Counted from the first letter of the stretch, positions 1 to 9,368 are shown. The stretch is 64,000 nt of DNA from Bog-473 sp963738135 (GCA_963738135.1 CAVTVK010000002.1:186001-250000), one strand, 5' to 3'. Translations and numbers: made by a program. The notes: generated from the sequence alone by a model not told the origin.

Positions 1-1089
1 CGCTACAGCGCCGATTCGGTTGCCGTGGCGGAACTGAGCCTCACGATCCCGGACGGTGAGCTCTGTGTCCTCGTCGGCCCCTCAGGGTGTGGCAAGACCA
101 CCACACTGCGCATGATCAACCGGCTCATCGAGCCGTCGGGCGGTCGGATCCTGATCGACGGGACCGACGTCTTGAAGATCGATCCGGTCGAGCTCCGACG
201 GAGCATCGGCTACGTGATCCAACAAGGTGGCCTCTTTCCACACCGGCGCGTAGCGGACAACGTGGCGACCGTGCCGCGCCTGCTCGGGTGGGATCGAGCC
301 CGGGTGGACACCCGCGTGACGGAATTGCTCGACCTGGTCGGCTTAAATCCCGACGAATACGGGCGGCGGTTCCCGCACGAGCTCTCTGGTGGTGAGCGTC
401 AGCGAGTCGGTGTGGCGCGGGCTCTCGGCGGGGACCCCCCGGTGCTCCTCATGGACGAGCCCTTCGCGGCCGTCGACCCCATCACCAGGCAACGGTTGCA
501 GCAGCAGTTCATCGACCTACAGGCGGAGTTGCAGAAGACGATCGTGTTCGTCACGCACGACATCGAGGAAGCCACGAAGTTGGGGGACAGAATCGCTGTC
601 CTGTCCAAGGGCGGCGTTCTGGAACAGTACGACACCCCGAGCGAAGTGCTCGGACGACCGGCCACGGCCTTCGTGGCCGACTTCGTGGGCGTCGACCGCG
701 GCGTCCGACGCCTGGCGGTCACGTGTATCGAGCCCGACGATCTCTTTCATCCTCCGCAGGTCACTCCCGATCAGTCGATGCTCGACGTCCGGGCGGCTGT
801 CGGCGGCGCGGACAGCCGGTGGGCGGTCGTGGTGGACGAGCAGGCGCACCTGCACGGCTGGGTCGACCTCAATCCGAGCCTGACGGGGTCCGTCGAAGAC
901 AACCTCGTGCCTTTCGACGTCCAGGTTCCGGTAGGCACCTCCCTGCGGGCCGCCTTCGGCGAGATGCTGCAGCACGACGTGCGTTGGATACCCGTCGTCG
1001 ACGGCGACCGCTACCTCGGCGTGCTCACACCCAATCGGTTGCATGCCGCCATGCGTCGTTCCGTGGGCGGTCACGCCGTCGAAGGGTGA
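1..1089 (+). CDS. ABC transporter ATPase with C-terminal CBS domains, OpuCA/ProV type (5' partial)
   Basis: ATP-binding subunit of a quaternary-amine (glycine betaine/carnitine/choline) importer, acting on the inner membrane face with an OpuCB/CD-type permease. The frame is open to base 1, so the true start lies before the window; GTG at 25 is only an internal candidate. Visible: Walker A GPSGCGKTT, Q-loop VIQQGGLFPH, signature LSGGERQRVG, Walker B VLLMDEPFAAVDP and H-loop VTHD. The last 110 or so residues form a CBS-like pair ending in a WIPVVDGDRYLGVLT-type strand, typical of osmoregulatory OpuA/OpuC ATPases, where CBS domains sense ionic strength. The permease is presumably outside the window. 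Family assignment is firm; the substrate is inferred. Confidence 0.88.
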   Translation, partial: RYSADSVAVAELSLTIPDGELCVLVGPSGCGKTTTLRMINRLIEPSGGRILIDGTDVLKIDPVELRRSIGYVIQQGGLFPHRRVADNVATVPRLLGWDRARVDTRVTELLDLVGLNPDEYGRRFPHELSGGERQRVGVARALGGDPPVLLMDEPFAAVDPITRQRLQQQFIDLQAELQKTIVFVTHDIEEATKLGDRIAVLSKGGVLEQYDTPSEVLGRPATAFVADFVGVDRGVRRLAVTCIEPDDLFHPPQVTPDQSMLDVRAAVGGADSRWAVVVDEQAHLHGWVDLNPSLTGSVEDNLVPFDVQVPVGTSLRAAFGEMLQHDVRWIPVVDGDRYLGVLTPNRLHAAMRRSVGGHAVEG

Positions 1090-1097
1090 GTCTTTGG

Positions 1098-1451
1098 TCA
1101 GGTGCGCAGCTCCCAACGGTTCCCGGCCGGGTCCTTGCAGAGAAGGATCCGGTTGCCGTCGAACTCGGCGACTCTGAATCGAACGCCGGCGTCGGTCAGG
1201 CGCGTCTCGATCGCAGCGGATTCGTTGCCGACTTCTAAAGCGGTGTGGGCCATTGCTGCAGGAGTGTGAGCAGGGTCCAGGCTCAGGTGCACCTGCGTCC
1301 CGTCGTCCGCCTCGAACCAGCGGGCGCCGAAGTCGGACGCGGCCTTCGGGGGTTCGAGTCGTCGATAGCCGAGGATGCGGACGAGAAAGTCGGCCTCAGC
1401 GTCGGCGAGATCGGGTGGGATTCCCAAGTTTGCATGATGAAAGGTCGGCAT
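1098..1451 (-). CDS. VOC (glyoxalase/bleomycin-resistance fold) family protein
   Basis: A 117-residue single-module vicinal-oxygen-chelate protein. It starts with a TFHHANLGI strand carrying the usual N-terminal His, has an ADDGTQVHLSLD strand in the middle, and ends in the typical KDPAGNRWELR element that supplies a metal-ligand Glu. Such proteins are small metal-dependent lyases, dioxygenases or antibiotic-binding proteins, so the substrate cannot be read from sequence. It converges on the ABC ATPase gene with only 8 bases between the two stop codons. Confidence 0.8.
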   Translation of the reverse strand: MPTFHHANLGIPPDLADAEADFLVRILGYRRLEPPKAASDFGARWFEADDGTQVHLSLDPAHTPAAMAHTALEVGNESAAIETRLTDAGVRFRVAEFDGNRILLCKDPAGNRWELRT

Positions 1452-1658
1452 GCCGGACAGTTTCCCATGCCGATGCCGTTTGGGGACTGGTCAACACAGT
1501 CGGCGGAAGACGGCAGGTCAGACCATTCGTTCGGAGGTCTTGACGAAAGCCGAAAAGGGCGGCTGCATCCCGGCTGGAGGCGCCGCCGAGCGGGAGGCCC
1601 CAGGGGTTCTGGTGCCGCCAAGGTCGGGGAATCGCGGAAGGCGCGCGTGCAGATCGAG

Positions 1659-3884
1659 TCAGTCGAGCAGGTCATTAGCAATGGAGTCCCGGTACGTCAT
1701 TGCAGGGAGGTCCACTTGCGTTTCTACGGGGCGCTGGCGATCCCGACGACAGGTGAGTTGAGCGGGACGCCCCCCATGGAACCGTCGAATTCCCGCGTCG
1801 CCGAAGGCAAAGATGCCGCCGTCAGATGCCACCAACCTGTACCCGTCACCGCTCGGCGTTGCGGCCAGGCCCTCGATCGGCCTGTTCAAGACTTGGCCTC
1901 CCATGGAGCCGAGAGCCGGAGCGTCGCCTAGGGCAAAGACACCGCCATCGGATGCGACCTCCCAGTAGCCGCCGCCGCTGCCGAGAGACGCCATTCCGAC
2001 GACGGGTGCGGCCAGGCGAAGGCTCCCGGCGGAGCCTAGGAACGGAGCGCCAAAGGCAAAGATTCCCCCGTCGCTCGCCACCTCCCAGTAGCCACCCGTC
2101 GACGGACTGGAGGCAATGCCTACGATCGGCTCATTGAGCGGACCGCCGCCCATGGAGCCGTGGAAGTGGGCGTCGCCGAAGGCGAACACCCCGCCATCCT
2201 CGGCGACGAGCCAATAGCCCGCGCCATCTTGCGTCGAAGTGATCCCGACGATCGGGGCGTTCAGGTGCAACCCGCCCATGGAGCCGTGGAAGTGGGCGTC
2301 GCCGAAGGCGAACACCCCGCCATCCTTGGCGACGAGCCAGTAGCCTCCGCCATCCGGCGTCGAGGCGATCCCGACGATCGGGGCGTTCAGGTGCAAGCCG
2401 CCCGTCGACCCGAAGAAGTGCGCGGTTCCGAACGAGAAGATGCCGCCATCCGATGCCACCTCCCAGTATCCCTGGGTGGCCCGGTTGGTGACGGCAAGGC
2501 TCCGTGCAGACGACACCGAAGACTGGAAGTTCCCGTCACCGGGGTAGTTGGCAGTCAGCGCATATCTGCCGGGGGGAAGTTGGGTGGCGCCGAGCGCCGG
2601 ACAGGACCCCGATGCGGTGTTCGCTGTTGCCGGTCTGAGAGCAATGGTGCACACGGCATCGCCTCCGTCTTGCACCGTCACCGATCCGGTCGGAGAACCT
2701 GTGGTTCCGGAGGTGACGGTCGCCGAGATCGCGACCGAGCCCTCGTTGCCAGAAGAAGTCGACGCGGGTGACACGGCGAGGACGACCGAACTGGTCGCCG
2801 GAAAGATCGACAGCGGGACGGTCGTCGACGTCGGTAGGAAGTTGGCGTCACCGGGATAGCTCGCCGTGACCGTGTACGGAGTGGTTGACGCGGGTAGCGC
2901 GGTGGCGGAGTCGATAAAGCAGGGATTCGCGCCATCATTGTTCGCCTGACACGATCCGGGGGCCACGAGGTTCACGCCGTTGGCGGTGATAGAGATCGAA
3001 CCGTTGGCGCGGCCGTTGTTGCTGTTGCCACCGACGCCCACAATGAAGAAGTTGCCGCTTTCCGCGCCGTAGAGTGCATAGCCAGGAACGGGGAATACCT
3101 GCATTTGAGTGGTCACAGGATCGACTGTGAGGTCCTGGGGCGCGGATGAGGATCCGGTGTAATTATTGTCGCCCGCGTACACCGCGGTGATGACATAAGG
3201 GCCGGCGACCAAGGTGGTGTCGTTGATGAAGCAGTTTCCATTCGACGGATTACCGCCTCCTCCATTGACGAAGGCCGTACACAGGTAGGTGTCCGGCCCC
3301 GGCGTGCCGTCATACACATTGACCTGACCGGAGGGCGATTGGTTGGCGCCTCCGGGCACGCCCGTGACCGTCATGTTGAAGGAGAGCTGTGACTCGTTGC
3401 CATAGGTGATCGAGGTCCCGGGTGACGGAGACGTGATCGTCGTGGTCGTGTCAGCCTGATCGACCGTCTGAGTTGGGAGCGACTCGGCATCCGGGAAGTA
3501 GGTCGAGTCACCGTTGAAAATGGCCTGAATGGCGTGGTCGCCAATCGAAAGGGAGTTCGTCGGCTCGTCACAGGTCGACGCGTACGTCCCTGCCCCGAGA
3601 TCCACCAACTTCTGCGAGCTGCAGTTGACGATGTCGCCCCCGTTGTCCTGGAACTCCATCGCATCGCCGAGGTCAAGGTTTCCCGAGTCTGAGGTCGTCA
3701 ATGTGGCGGTATAGGTGACATCCTGGCCGAACACCGAAGGATTGACGGATGAGTCCACCGAGATCGAGACCGGGAGCGTTGCCGCGGACGCTGAAGAAGA
3801 CCAAGCGAGCCCCGCCAAGGGGATGCACAGGGCCCCGCCCAGGGCGAACAAACGCCGTACTCGTTGCTTGCGGCTACCAGACAT
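1659..3884 (-). CDS. Secreted Ig-like repeat protein with C-terminal GGYW/SDGGIFAFGDA repeats; C-terminus frameshifted
   Basis: A 741-residue exported protein. ATG at 3884 follows GAGGAAGTGCACG. A signal peptide (basic start, hydrophobic core, SSASAA cleavage-type end) precedes four bacterial Ig-like modules of about 95 residues with VTYTATLTTS / YTVTASYPGDANFLPT signatures. From about residue 480 there are roughly six 40-residue repeats of the GYWEVASDGGIFAFGDA type, common in Acidimicrobiia extracellular proteins. In the last repeat the frame slips at GAATTC (1787-1792). Removing one base restores GDAGFDGSMGGVPLNSPVVG and a stop at 1724-1726, in step with the repeat pattern. The present tail of about 45 residues is therefore probably non-native. 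Role unknown; likely a surface adhesin or carbohydrate-binding scaffold. Confidence 0.8.
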   Translation of the reverse strand: MSGSRKQRVRRLFALGGALCIPLAGLAWSSSASAATLPVSISVDSSVNPSVFGQDVTYTATLTTSDSGNLDLGDAMEFQDNGGDIVNCSSQKLVDLGAGTYASTCDEPTNSLSIGDHAIQAIFNGDSTYFPDAESLPTQTVDQADTTTTITSPSPGTSITYGNESQLSFNMTVTGVPGGANQSPSGQVNVYDGTPGPDTYLCTAFVNGGGGNPSNGNCFINDTTLVAGPYVITAVYAGDNNYTGSSSAPQDLTVDPVTTQMQVFPVPGYALYGAESGNFFIVGVGGNSNNGRANGSISITANGVNLVAPGSCQANNDGANPCFIDSATALPASTTPYTVTASYPGDANFLPTSTTVPLSIFPATSSVVLAVSPASTSSGNEGSVAISATVTSGTTGSPTGSVTVQDGGDAVCTIALRPATANTASGSCPALGATQLPPGRYALTANYPGDGNFQSSVSSARSLAVTNRATQGYWEVASDGGIFSFGTAHFFGSTGGLHLNAPIVGIASTPDGGGYWLVAKDGGVFAFGDAHFHGSMGGLHLNAPIVGITSTQDGAGYWLVAEDGGVFAFGDAHFHGSMGGGPLNEPIVGIASSPSTGGYWEVASDGGIFAFGAPFLGSAGSLRLAAPVVGMASLGSGGGYWEVASDGGVFALGDAPALGSMGGQVLNRPIEGLAATPSGDGYRLVASDGGIFAFGDAGIRRFHGGRPAQLTCRRDRQRPVETQVDLPAMTYRDSIANDLLD

Positions 3885-4460
3885 CGTGCACTTCCTCGCT
3901 GACTACCTGAACATCGTCTGCCGATCGTCGAGAATTCAGGCGTGTCTCTCGATTCAGTGGATCGAACCACTCGGAGCCGGGTGTCGAGCACGATTACGCG
4001 CAACAACGCAGGCCCTTCGATTGTCGGCCCGTTGGCCTCGTCTGTTGAGCAAAAAGTGCTTGTACGTTGTCGTAGCGGTGAGGTTGTACGCCGCTCAGAG
4101 CAACTCCGCTGATCAACGGTCTCAATTCATAGTGAAGGCCGTGCCGAAATGACGCCGCTTACCAGGGAAAAGAGGGTGACTACCTGTTCCCGGAAGTATC
4201 GGGTGTGTGACCAAATCTGTGCCTGCGCTGGCTCTTCGCGTCCTCTTTGTGGCGCGAGGAGCCATTAGAAATTCGTTTCGTGATTCGGACTGTCAAGTAG
4301 TCGTCCCACCAAGCAGTCGTCCCACCAAATAGTCGTCCCACGGAGTAGCCGTCCCACGGAGCAATTGACTACTGAGCCAACTCCCTCAGCCGCGAAGCGG
4401 AGCCGAAAACCTGGGCCGATCCGTCAGGGTGGGTCTCACCCAGCAGCTGGAGTCCTGCAA
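3885..4460. other. 576-bp intergenic region without a gene
   Basis: Between the secreted repeat protein and the UbiA-like gene. No frame resembles a protein. It holds the upstream region of the secreted protein (starting at 3884) and, at 4298-4361, a 16-bp tandem repeat listed separately. Confidence 0.6.
4298..4361. repeat. 16-bp direct tandem repeat, 4 units
   Basis: Four consecutive 16-base units: TAGTCGTCCCACCAAG, CAGTCGTCCCACCAAA, TAGTCGTCCCACGGAG and TAGCCGTCCCACGGAG. The core TCGTCCCAC is constant apart from one T-to-C change. The array lies about 100 bases beyond the stop of the UbiA-like gene. It could be a simple minisatellite or a set of protein-binding sites. Confidence 0.9.
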
Positions 4461-5267
4461 CTAGCCGAGGCGTGCGATCGCGAGGGCCGCGGCAAGCAGG
4501 ACCACAGCCCACGACATGGCAAGGAGGGCTCGCTCCAGGGGAGCCAACAGCATTCGGTCGTCGATCGGCATTGTGTCGCCGTTCGCCAGCGTGATCTGAC
4601 CTTCCACCGCCGTGCTGCGTCGGCGGATGAGTCGCGCCCGGGTACTCAGTTGGCGCTGCGCGGCCGAAAGCGCGAAGGCCGCCACCGCAGCGACCACCGC
4701 ACTGACCGCCAGACGATCGGTCTGGGCCACGTAGGCGACCAGTACCGGGAAACTCCCCCACGCCAAGGCGAAGCCCGCGTCGTTGTGGATCACACCGCCA
4801 AATAGCTCGAAGTTGTAGGCGACGACAAGCAGGGGCCCCACCACCAAGAAGGGGATCAGGGTCCAACCGACACGGAATACGCCGGCAATGCCGAGAGCAA
4901 CCGCCGCGGCCAGACCGACCACCGTGACGACCACGAGGGCCCAAGCCGGGATGTGGGTTCCGAGGGGGCGGCCGTTCAGTTCGTCGAGCGAGTGGGCCGC
5001 CAGCCCCACTGCGAAGAAGAAGGCCAACAGCGTGGCTACCAACCGCGTCGCATTGACGGTTGGCGCAAGGCAGGCGCCGATGACGACGTAGGCCAAATGC
5101 CACGCGGTGTAAGGAGGATGGAGCAGGGTCCACCAATCGCGCCACCCCCCGGCTCGGGCCGCGTAGAAGGCCGGTCGTTCCTCTCTGGAGCCCCCGGCCT
5201 CTGATGCTCCGAGCGCGGGATCAGATCGCTCCACATCCCTGGCGTCTGGGGGAGGCTCTTCAGTCAC
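4461..5267 (-). CDS. UbiA-like polytopic membrane protein
   Basis: A membrane protein of about 268 residues with 7 or 8 hydrophobic helices. The segment after the first helix reads FAVGLAAHSLDELNGRPLGT, recalling the Asp-containing loop of UbiA prenyltransferases, but a clear NDxxDxxxD pair is not evident, so catalysis is uncertain. GTG at 5267 forms a GTGACTGA junction with the TGA of the upstream methyltransferase, so the two are probably translationally coupled; an ATG at 5297 would extend it by 10 residues. Standing next to UbiE and a geranylgeranyl-reductase homologue, it may act on prenyl-quinones or another isoprenoid. Could also be an unrelated polytopic protein. Confidence 0.6.
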   Translation of the reverse strand: MTEEPPPDARDVERSDPALGASEAGGSREERPAFYAARAGGWRDWWTLLHPPYTAWHLAYVVIGACLAPTVNATRLVATLLAFFFAVGLAAHSLDELNGRPLGTHIPAWALVVVTVVGLAAAVALGIAGVFRVGWTLIPFLVVGPLLVVAYNFELFGGVIHNDAGFALAWGSFPVLVAYVAQTDRLAVSAVVAAVAAFALSAAQRQLSTRARLIRRRSTAVEGQITLANGDTMPIDDRMLLAPLERALLAMSWAVVLLAAALAIARLG

Positions 5268-5995
5268 GCCTGCGCGTTCCCCACATGACCAGGCCACCGC
5301 CGAGACTCATCACGCGGACGCCGACGTTCTCGAAGCCCGCTTTCCGCCACGCCTGCTCCGTCCACGACAAGGGGTACCTTCGGTAGTGCCGAGAGATATT
5401 GGGGCCGAGGAATCGTCCTACGCGAAGCCATTCCCGGCCTCCGGTGATCCAGCCGCCCAGGGGGAGGGCGATCCGGGTGTAGAGCCACCACCAGAATCGC
5501 CAGAATCGGCTTGGTGGCAGGAGGAACTCGAGACTGGCGACCGCACCACCTGGTTTCACGACCCGGGCCAACTCGCCAAGCGTGGCCTGGGGATCGTCGA
5601 CGTAGCGAAGCAGATATGTGAAAGTCGAGCGCGTCGAACGTTCCATCGGGAAACGGCAATTGCTCGGCTCGACCAGCAACGAGGCCGATTCGTTGGCTCA
5701 TTCCGGCTTTGGCCACGTTCTCCTGTCCCCGAGCAAGCATGTTCCGGGTCAGATCCACGCCGACGACCTCAGACGAGGTGCGCGTCGCGAGCTGTAGGGC
5801 GACCCCGGCGGTCCCCGATGCCACGTCCAGAATCAGGGCCGGCGTGGCGGGAACGATGTGGTCGACCATGGCCCGTCGCCATCTCCCGTTCTGGCCCATG
5901 GAGAGGACCTCGGCCAACTGGTCGTAACGCTTCGGGAGGGGCGAGAACAACTGCTCCGCGAAGCGGTTCCGGTCTCCAGCGCTGTCCGTCGGCAT
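5260..5995 (-). pseudogene. UbiE/MenG-type C-methyltransferase, single-base frameshift
   Basis: SAM-dependent demethylmenaquinone/ubiquinone methyltransferase family. ATG at 5995 follows TGGAGGAACGC. The first frame gives the UbiE start (QLFSPLPKRYDQLAEVLSMG), motif I (LDVASGTAGVALQLA) and VAGRAEQLPFPDGTFDAL. The family sequence continues as TFTYLLRYVDDPQATLGELA only in another frame. The switch falls at 5623-5626, where GACT replaces an expected ACT, i.e. one extra base on the minus strand. The second frame then reads to the C-terminal GGGLVMWGTRRRD and TGA at 5260. Without the indel the gene would be about 244 residues, normal for UbiE. It is either a recent pseudogene or a sequencing indel. 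Divergent from the reductase gene at 6054. Confidence 0.75.
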
Positions 5996-6053
5996 GCGTT
6001 CCTCCAGGGGTGAGAGAATGTCACTGTAGATCCGAGCAGGTGGAGGGAGCTGG

Positions 6054-7355
6054 GTGAGCATGTCCCGTTTTGACGTGCTCGTCGTCGGGGGCGGACCAGC
6101 GGGCAGCATCGCCTCTCTCGTGCTCGCCCGGGGCGGGGTGAACGTCGCCTTGGTCGACAAATCGGCCTTTCCGCGGGACAAGGCGTGCGGCGACGTGGTC
6201 GGGCCCCGAGCGCTGCAGGTGCTGAGCGATCTCGAACTCGCTCCGCCGATCGGGCGGGACGTAGGGGACATGCTGGTGGTTGGTCCTACCGGGCGCCGGG
6301 TGCGACTCCCGAGTGCCGATGGTCTGACGTATCCCGGACACGGCACTGCGGTCGCCCGGACGGAGTTCGACGCCATGCTCCACGCCGCCGCGTGCGATGC
6401 AGGGGCCACGCCTTTCGTCGGGCGAGCGCAGGAACCGCTGGAGGAGCGGGGACGAACCGTTGGCTACAAGCTCAGCACCGGTGAGTCGCTGTACGCCGAC
6501 TTCGTGATAGGCGCCGACGGGGCCACGAGCGAAGTGGCGGCGGCTGCCGGTCTGGTCGATTCAAACGCTGTCCTGTGGGGTTTTGCCGTGCGTTCCTACC
6601 TCCCACAGGTGGTCGATCTCCCGGCCATCGTCTTGTGGGAGCCGACGCCTTGGCGCGCCTTCCCCGGATACGGCTGGGTCTTTCCTGGCCAGCACGGCGG
6701 CGCCAACATCGGGCTCGGCGTCGGGACCCGGTCAGATCGCAAGGCAGGAGCCCACGCGGTTCGGGCACTGGCCGATTTCCTCCAGCATCTGCGTGGCCTT
6801 GGTCTTCTTGACGACGCGGCCCCCCTGGTACCGCAACGCCGCCTCGGTGGCTGGCTCAAAATGGGGATGGTCGGGACGACGCCGGCGAGAGGGCGGGTCC
6901 TTCTGATCGGCGACGCTGCCGGTCTCGTCAACCCGATGCAGGGGGAGGGGATCTCCCAGGCCATGACCAGCGGTCGTGCTGCGGCTGGAGCGATCCTCAG
7001 CGAGCCCAGTCACGCAGCCCAACGCTATCGGTCCAGGCTTGCCGTGGAACACCTCCCGTACCATCAGATCGCTGCCGCAATGCACGCGGGACTGGTCGGA
7101 CGGCCCCGTGCAACCGCAGCGATCGCCCGGCTTCTGATCGCGGCAGGGCGCAGCGATGCGCTTTCCGGCGGCTGGGCCGTTTTCTGGAACGAACTCCTCG
7201 ATGGTGCACCGTTCAATCGACATCGTTCAGTGGCGAACGCGGTGACGCAGTTTGGGCGAGCGACAACGGCCCACGGTACGACAAGCAGGTGGTTCAACCG
7301 GCACGTGGTTCAAGACGTCACTGGGATGACCTCCGGGCTAACCGAGTCTCGCTAG
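6054..7355 (+). CDS. Geranylgeranyl reductase family FAD-dependent oxidoreductase
   Basis: A 433-residue flavoprotein that would hydrogenate isoprenoid double bonds (menaquinone side chain, or geranylgeranyl lipids). The Rossmann motif VLVVGGGPAGSIASLVLARG is at the N-terminus, followed by FPRDKACGD (the family's active-site Cys region) and a second FAD motif, GDAAGLVNPMQGEGISQAM. GTG at 6054 lies after GGAGGGAGCTGG; ATG at 6060 is an alternative. It is divergent from the UbiE-type gene across 58 bases and overlaps the SRPBCC gene by 18 bases at its end. Together with UbiE and the UbiA-like protein it suggests menaquinone tailoring, as for MenJ in mycobacteria. Confidence 0.85.
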   Translation: MSMSRFDVLVVGGGPAGSIASLVLARGGVNVALVDKSAFPRDKACGDVVGPRALQVLSDLELAPPIGRDVGDMLVVGPTGRRVRLPSADGLTYPGHGTAVARTEFDAMLHAAACDAGATPFVGRAQEPLEERGRTVGYKLSTGESLYADFVIGADGATSEVAAAAGLVDSNAVLWGFAVRSYLPQVVDLPAIVLWEPTPWRAFPGYGWVFPGQHGGANIGLGVGTRSDRKAGAHAVRALADFLQHLRGLGLLDDAAPLVPQRRLGGWLKMGMVGTTPARGRVLLIGDAAGLVNPMQGEGISQAMTSGRAAAGAILSEPSHAAQRYRSRLAVEHLPYHQIAAAMHAGLVGRPRATAAIARLLIAAGRSDALSGGWAVFWNELLDGAPFNRHRSVANAVTQFGRATTAHGTTSRWFNRHVVQDVTGMTSGLTESR

Positions 7356-7802
7356 GCGCCGTCGGAACTCCGACACTGTGTTCTCTACAACGTGGTCATG
7401 CCCCCGTTGCAGCACGGGATGCGCCATACGATCGGCCACGCGCATCGGACGCTGCATCATCTCGACCGTCCACGCGACATCGACGTGCGTGCCGGCTCCG
7501 CGGGAACAAAGCTCGATGCTCGCTTCCCCCTCGAGGTCGCGATGGACAAGCGCTTCGATCATGCCGGGCTTCTCACACCGCGTCAGCTCGATTTCGACAT
7601 GCATCCGATACGGCAACGGCGGAGAAACCACGCCGGATAGAACAGCGCCAGCGACCAGAGAATCACCCTCAAGTCGAAATTCCTCTAGCCAGGGCCACCA
7701 AAGGGCGAACTGATCCACCTGCTCGAGGGCGTTCCAGATTCCCTCTGGACGCAGCGGGAACTCATAGCTGTGTCGGTAGTTGATGACCGGCCGGCGCGGC
7801 AT
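7338..7802 (-). CDS. SRPBCC (START-like) superfamily protein
   Basis: About 154 residues. The opening RPVINYRHSYEFPLRPEGIWNAL is a typical SRPBCC first strand and helix; the body shows the alternating strands of the helix-grip fold (YRMHVEIELTRCEKPGMIEA) and a long C-terminal helix (VENTVSEFRRRLARL). ATG at 7802 is preferred because homology begins there; ATG at 7841 is possible and neither has a good ribosome site. It probably binds a hydrophobic small molecule or is a polyketide-cyclase-like protein. Convergent with, and overlapping, the FAD reductase gene. Confidence 0.7.
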   Translation of the reverse strand: MPRRPVINYRHSYEFPLRPEGIWNALEQVDQFALWWPWLEEFRLEGDSLVAGAVLSGVVSPPLPYRMHVEIELTRCEKPGMIEALVHRDLEGEASIELCSRGAGTHVDVAWTVEMMQRPMRVADRMAHPVLQRGHDHVVENTVSEFRRRLARLG

Positions 7803-8067
7803 GTCAGGAGAGGATCGAGTTCGGGGCAGCTGAGTCCGCATGTGCTCGCAGTGGACATGCGTCCTTGGGCAGACACGGTCTCCTGAACAGTCTCCTGGAC
7901 GCGCCCCACATACAAAGTCCTTACGGCGGAAGATGCCAAACGGTTCATTTCCTTTTCCAGCGCGTTGGCGTATGCCGTGCATCTCTCGGATGGTGGGTGT
8001 CGTGTCCCAAGAGTCAGTCCGAGGGTCCGCATCGTCGCCCCGCCACTGCCTCGAGGCCGCGAAGTAC

Positions 8068-9246
8068 CTATGAAGTCGCCCAGGGGATCCGATTCGAGCG
8101 TTCGATCAGTCGTTCGGCGTCGGTTACCCCCGACGTGATCGCCGCAGCGATGAATTCCGAGGCGAAGCAGAGATAGCTCAGGAATTGTCCTGGCTGCTCG
8201 TGCTGCGCGGTGAGCGGTCCCAGCGCCCTGTAGCCGCCGAGGGACCGGACGAATGGGAACAGCCCTGAAGGCCAGGTTTGCGCAGCGACGGAGCTGAGGC
8301 CGTCGTCGGACGGGTTGAGGGCGCAGTACCGGACCACCCGGTGTCCCGAGTGCCCGGTCTGAGGGGTGCCGCCGGTTGCCGACGGGCCGCCGATTTCAGC
8401 GTTGATGAGGACGTTGCTTCGCACGAGCGCCGCCAGGTCGGTCCGAAGTGAGTCGGCCAGCAGGGCGTGAAGGATCTGGCCACTGCCATCCATGACATTC
8501 GGGGGCTTCGCCCGCCCCTGTTTCTGGCCGATGTCAAACGGTGTGGCTCCAATGGCGAGGATGCGCTCGGCGCCGAGATCGATGGCGGGCTTGAGAGGAG
8601 TGTTGAGATGGATCCCGCCGTCGATGTACCAGCCCTCACCGGCACCATCTACCCGCCACGCCGGAAAGGCCAGCGGGAAGGCCGACGATGCCATGAGATG
8701 TTCAGGCCCGAGTCGGGCGGGCACGTAGGCGACGCCCGGGCCCGAATCCGGGACCAGACGGGTTGTTTCGAGGAAGACCACGGCGTCGCCGCTCGCACAC
8801 GAGCTGGCCACCACGGCGACCGCCTCCAAGGTCCCCTGCGCCACGGCTGAACCGAAGTGCTCGTCTGGCAGCAGTTTGCCGAGGGTCACCAGCAAAGGGT
8901 CAGTGTCGAGGAGCCCCGGTGCCACGCCGACCGGCCGGCGCCTCCGACGCTGTGCCCGCCGCAGCACGCTCCGCCGCGGTGTGGCGAAGACGCTTTCCGG
9001 CGTGATCTGACGCCACCCCTCGAGCAGAGCTGCGGCAGCGACGTCCACGCCCTCGTGGAGGTAGGAGGCCAACAGGGCGGCATTGAGGGCTCCCACGCTC
9101 GTGCCCAACACCATGCGAGGACGATCATCGCCTTTCAAGAACGGCAGCAGCACCGAGAGCGCACCGGCTTCGTAGGCGCCCCGGGCTCCCGCGCCCGACA
9201 GCACGATGGCCACGCCACCGTCGGTCGGCGCCTCGGCTTGAGTCAT
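8068..9246 (-). CDS. Patatin-like phospholipase (RssA/NTE type)
   Basis: A 392-residue predicted serine lipase. VLSGAGARGAYEAGAL supplies the glycine-rich oxyanion hole, VLGTSVGALNA the GxSxG nucleophile elbow, and YIDGGIHLNTPL the DGG/DGA motif with the catalytic Asp, so the Ser-Asp dyad is complete. ATG at 9246 follows a weak GAGAAGGG; longer in-frame starts exist, but homology begins here. No signal peptide, so it is probably cytoplasmic or peripheral. Divergent from the cyclase/AAA gene across about 120 bases. Family members hydrolyse phospholipid acyl esters; the lipid substrate is unknown. Confidence 0.85.
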   Translation of the reverse strand: MTQAEAPTDGGVAIVLSGAGARGAYEAGALSVLLPFLKGDDRPRMVLGTSVGALNAALLASYLHEGVDVAAAALLEGWRQITPESVFATPRRSVLRRAQRRRRRPVGVAPGLLDTDPLLVTLGKLLPDEHFGSAVAQGTLEAVAVVASSCASGDAVVFLETTRLVPDSGPGVAYVPARLGPEHLMASSAFPLAFPAWRVDGAGEGWYIDGGIHLNTPLKPAIDLGAERILAIGATPFDIGQKQGRAKPPNVMDGSGQILHALLADSLRTDLAALVRSNVLINAEIGGPSATGGTPQTGHSGHRVVRYCALNPSDDGLSSVAAQTWPSGLFPFVRSLGGYRALGPLTAQHEQPGQFLSYLCFASEFIAAAITSGVTDAERLIERSNRIPWATS

Positions 9247-9368
9247 GACGGCCGCCCTTCTCAACTGGAGCCCCGTGCTTCGCAACGACGGTAGCGGAAA
9301 GGGACTGCCCTGACTAGGCTCGACCGGCGGAGGCGCACCGTGATCAACGCGGCACGGGTGAACCAGGG

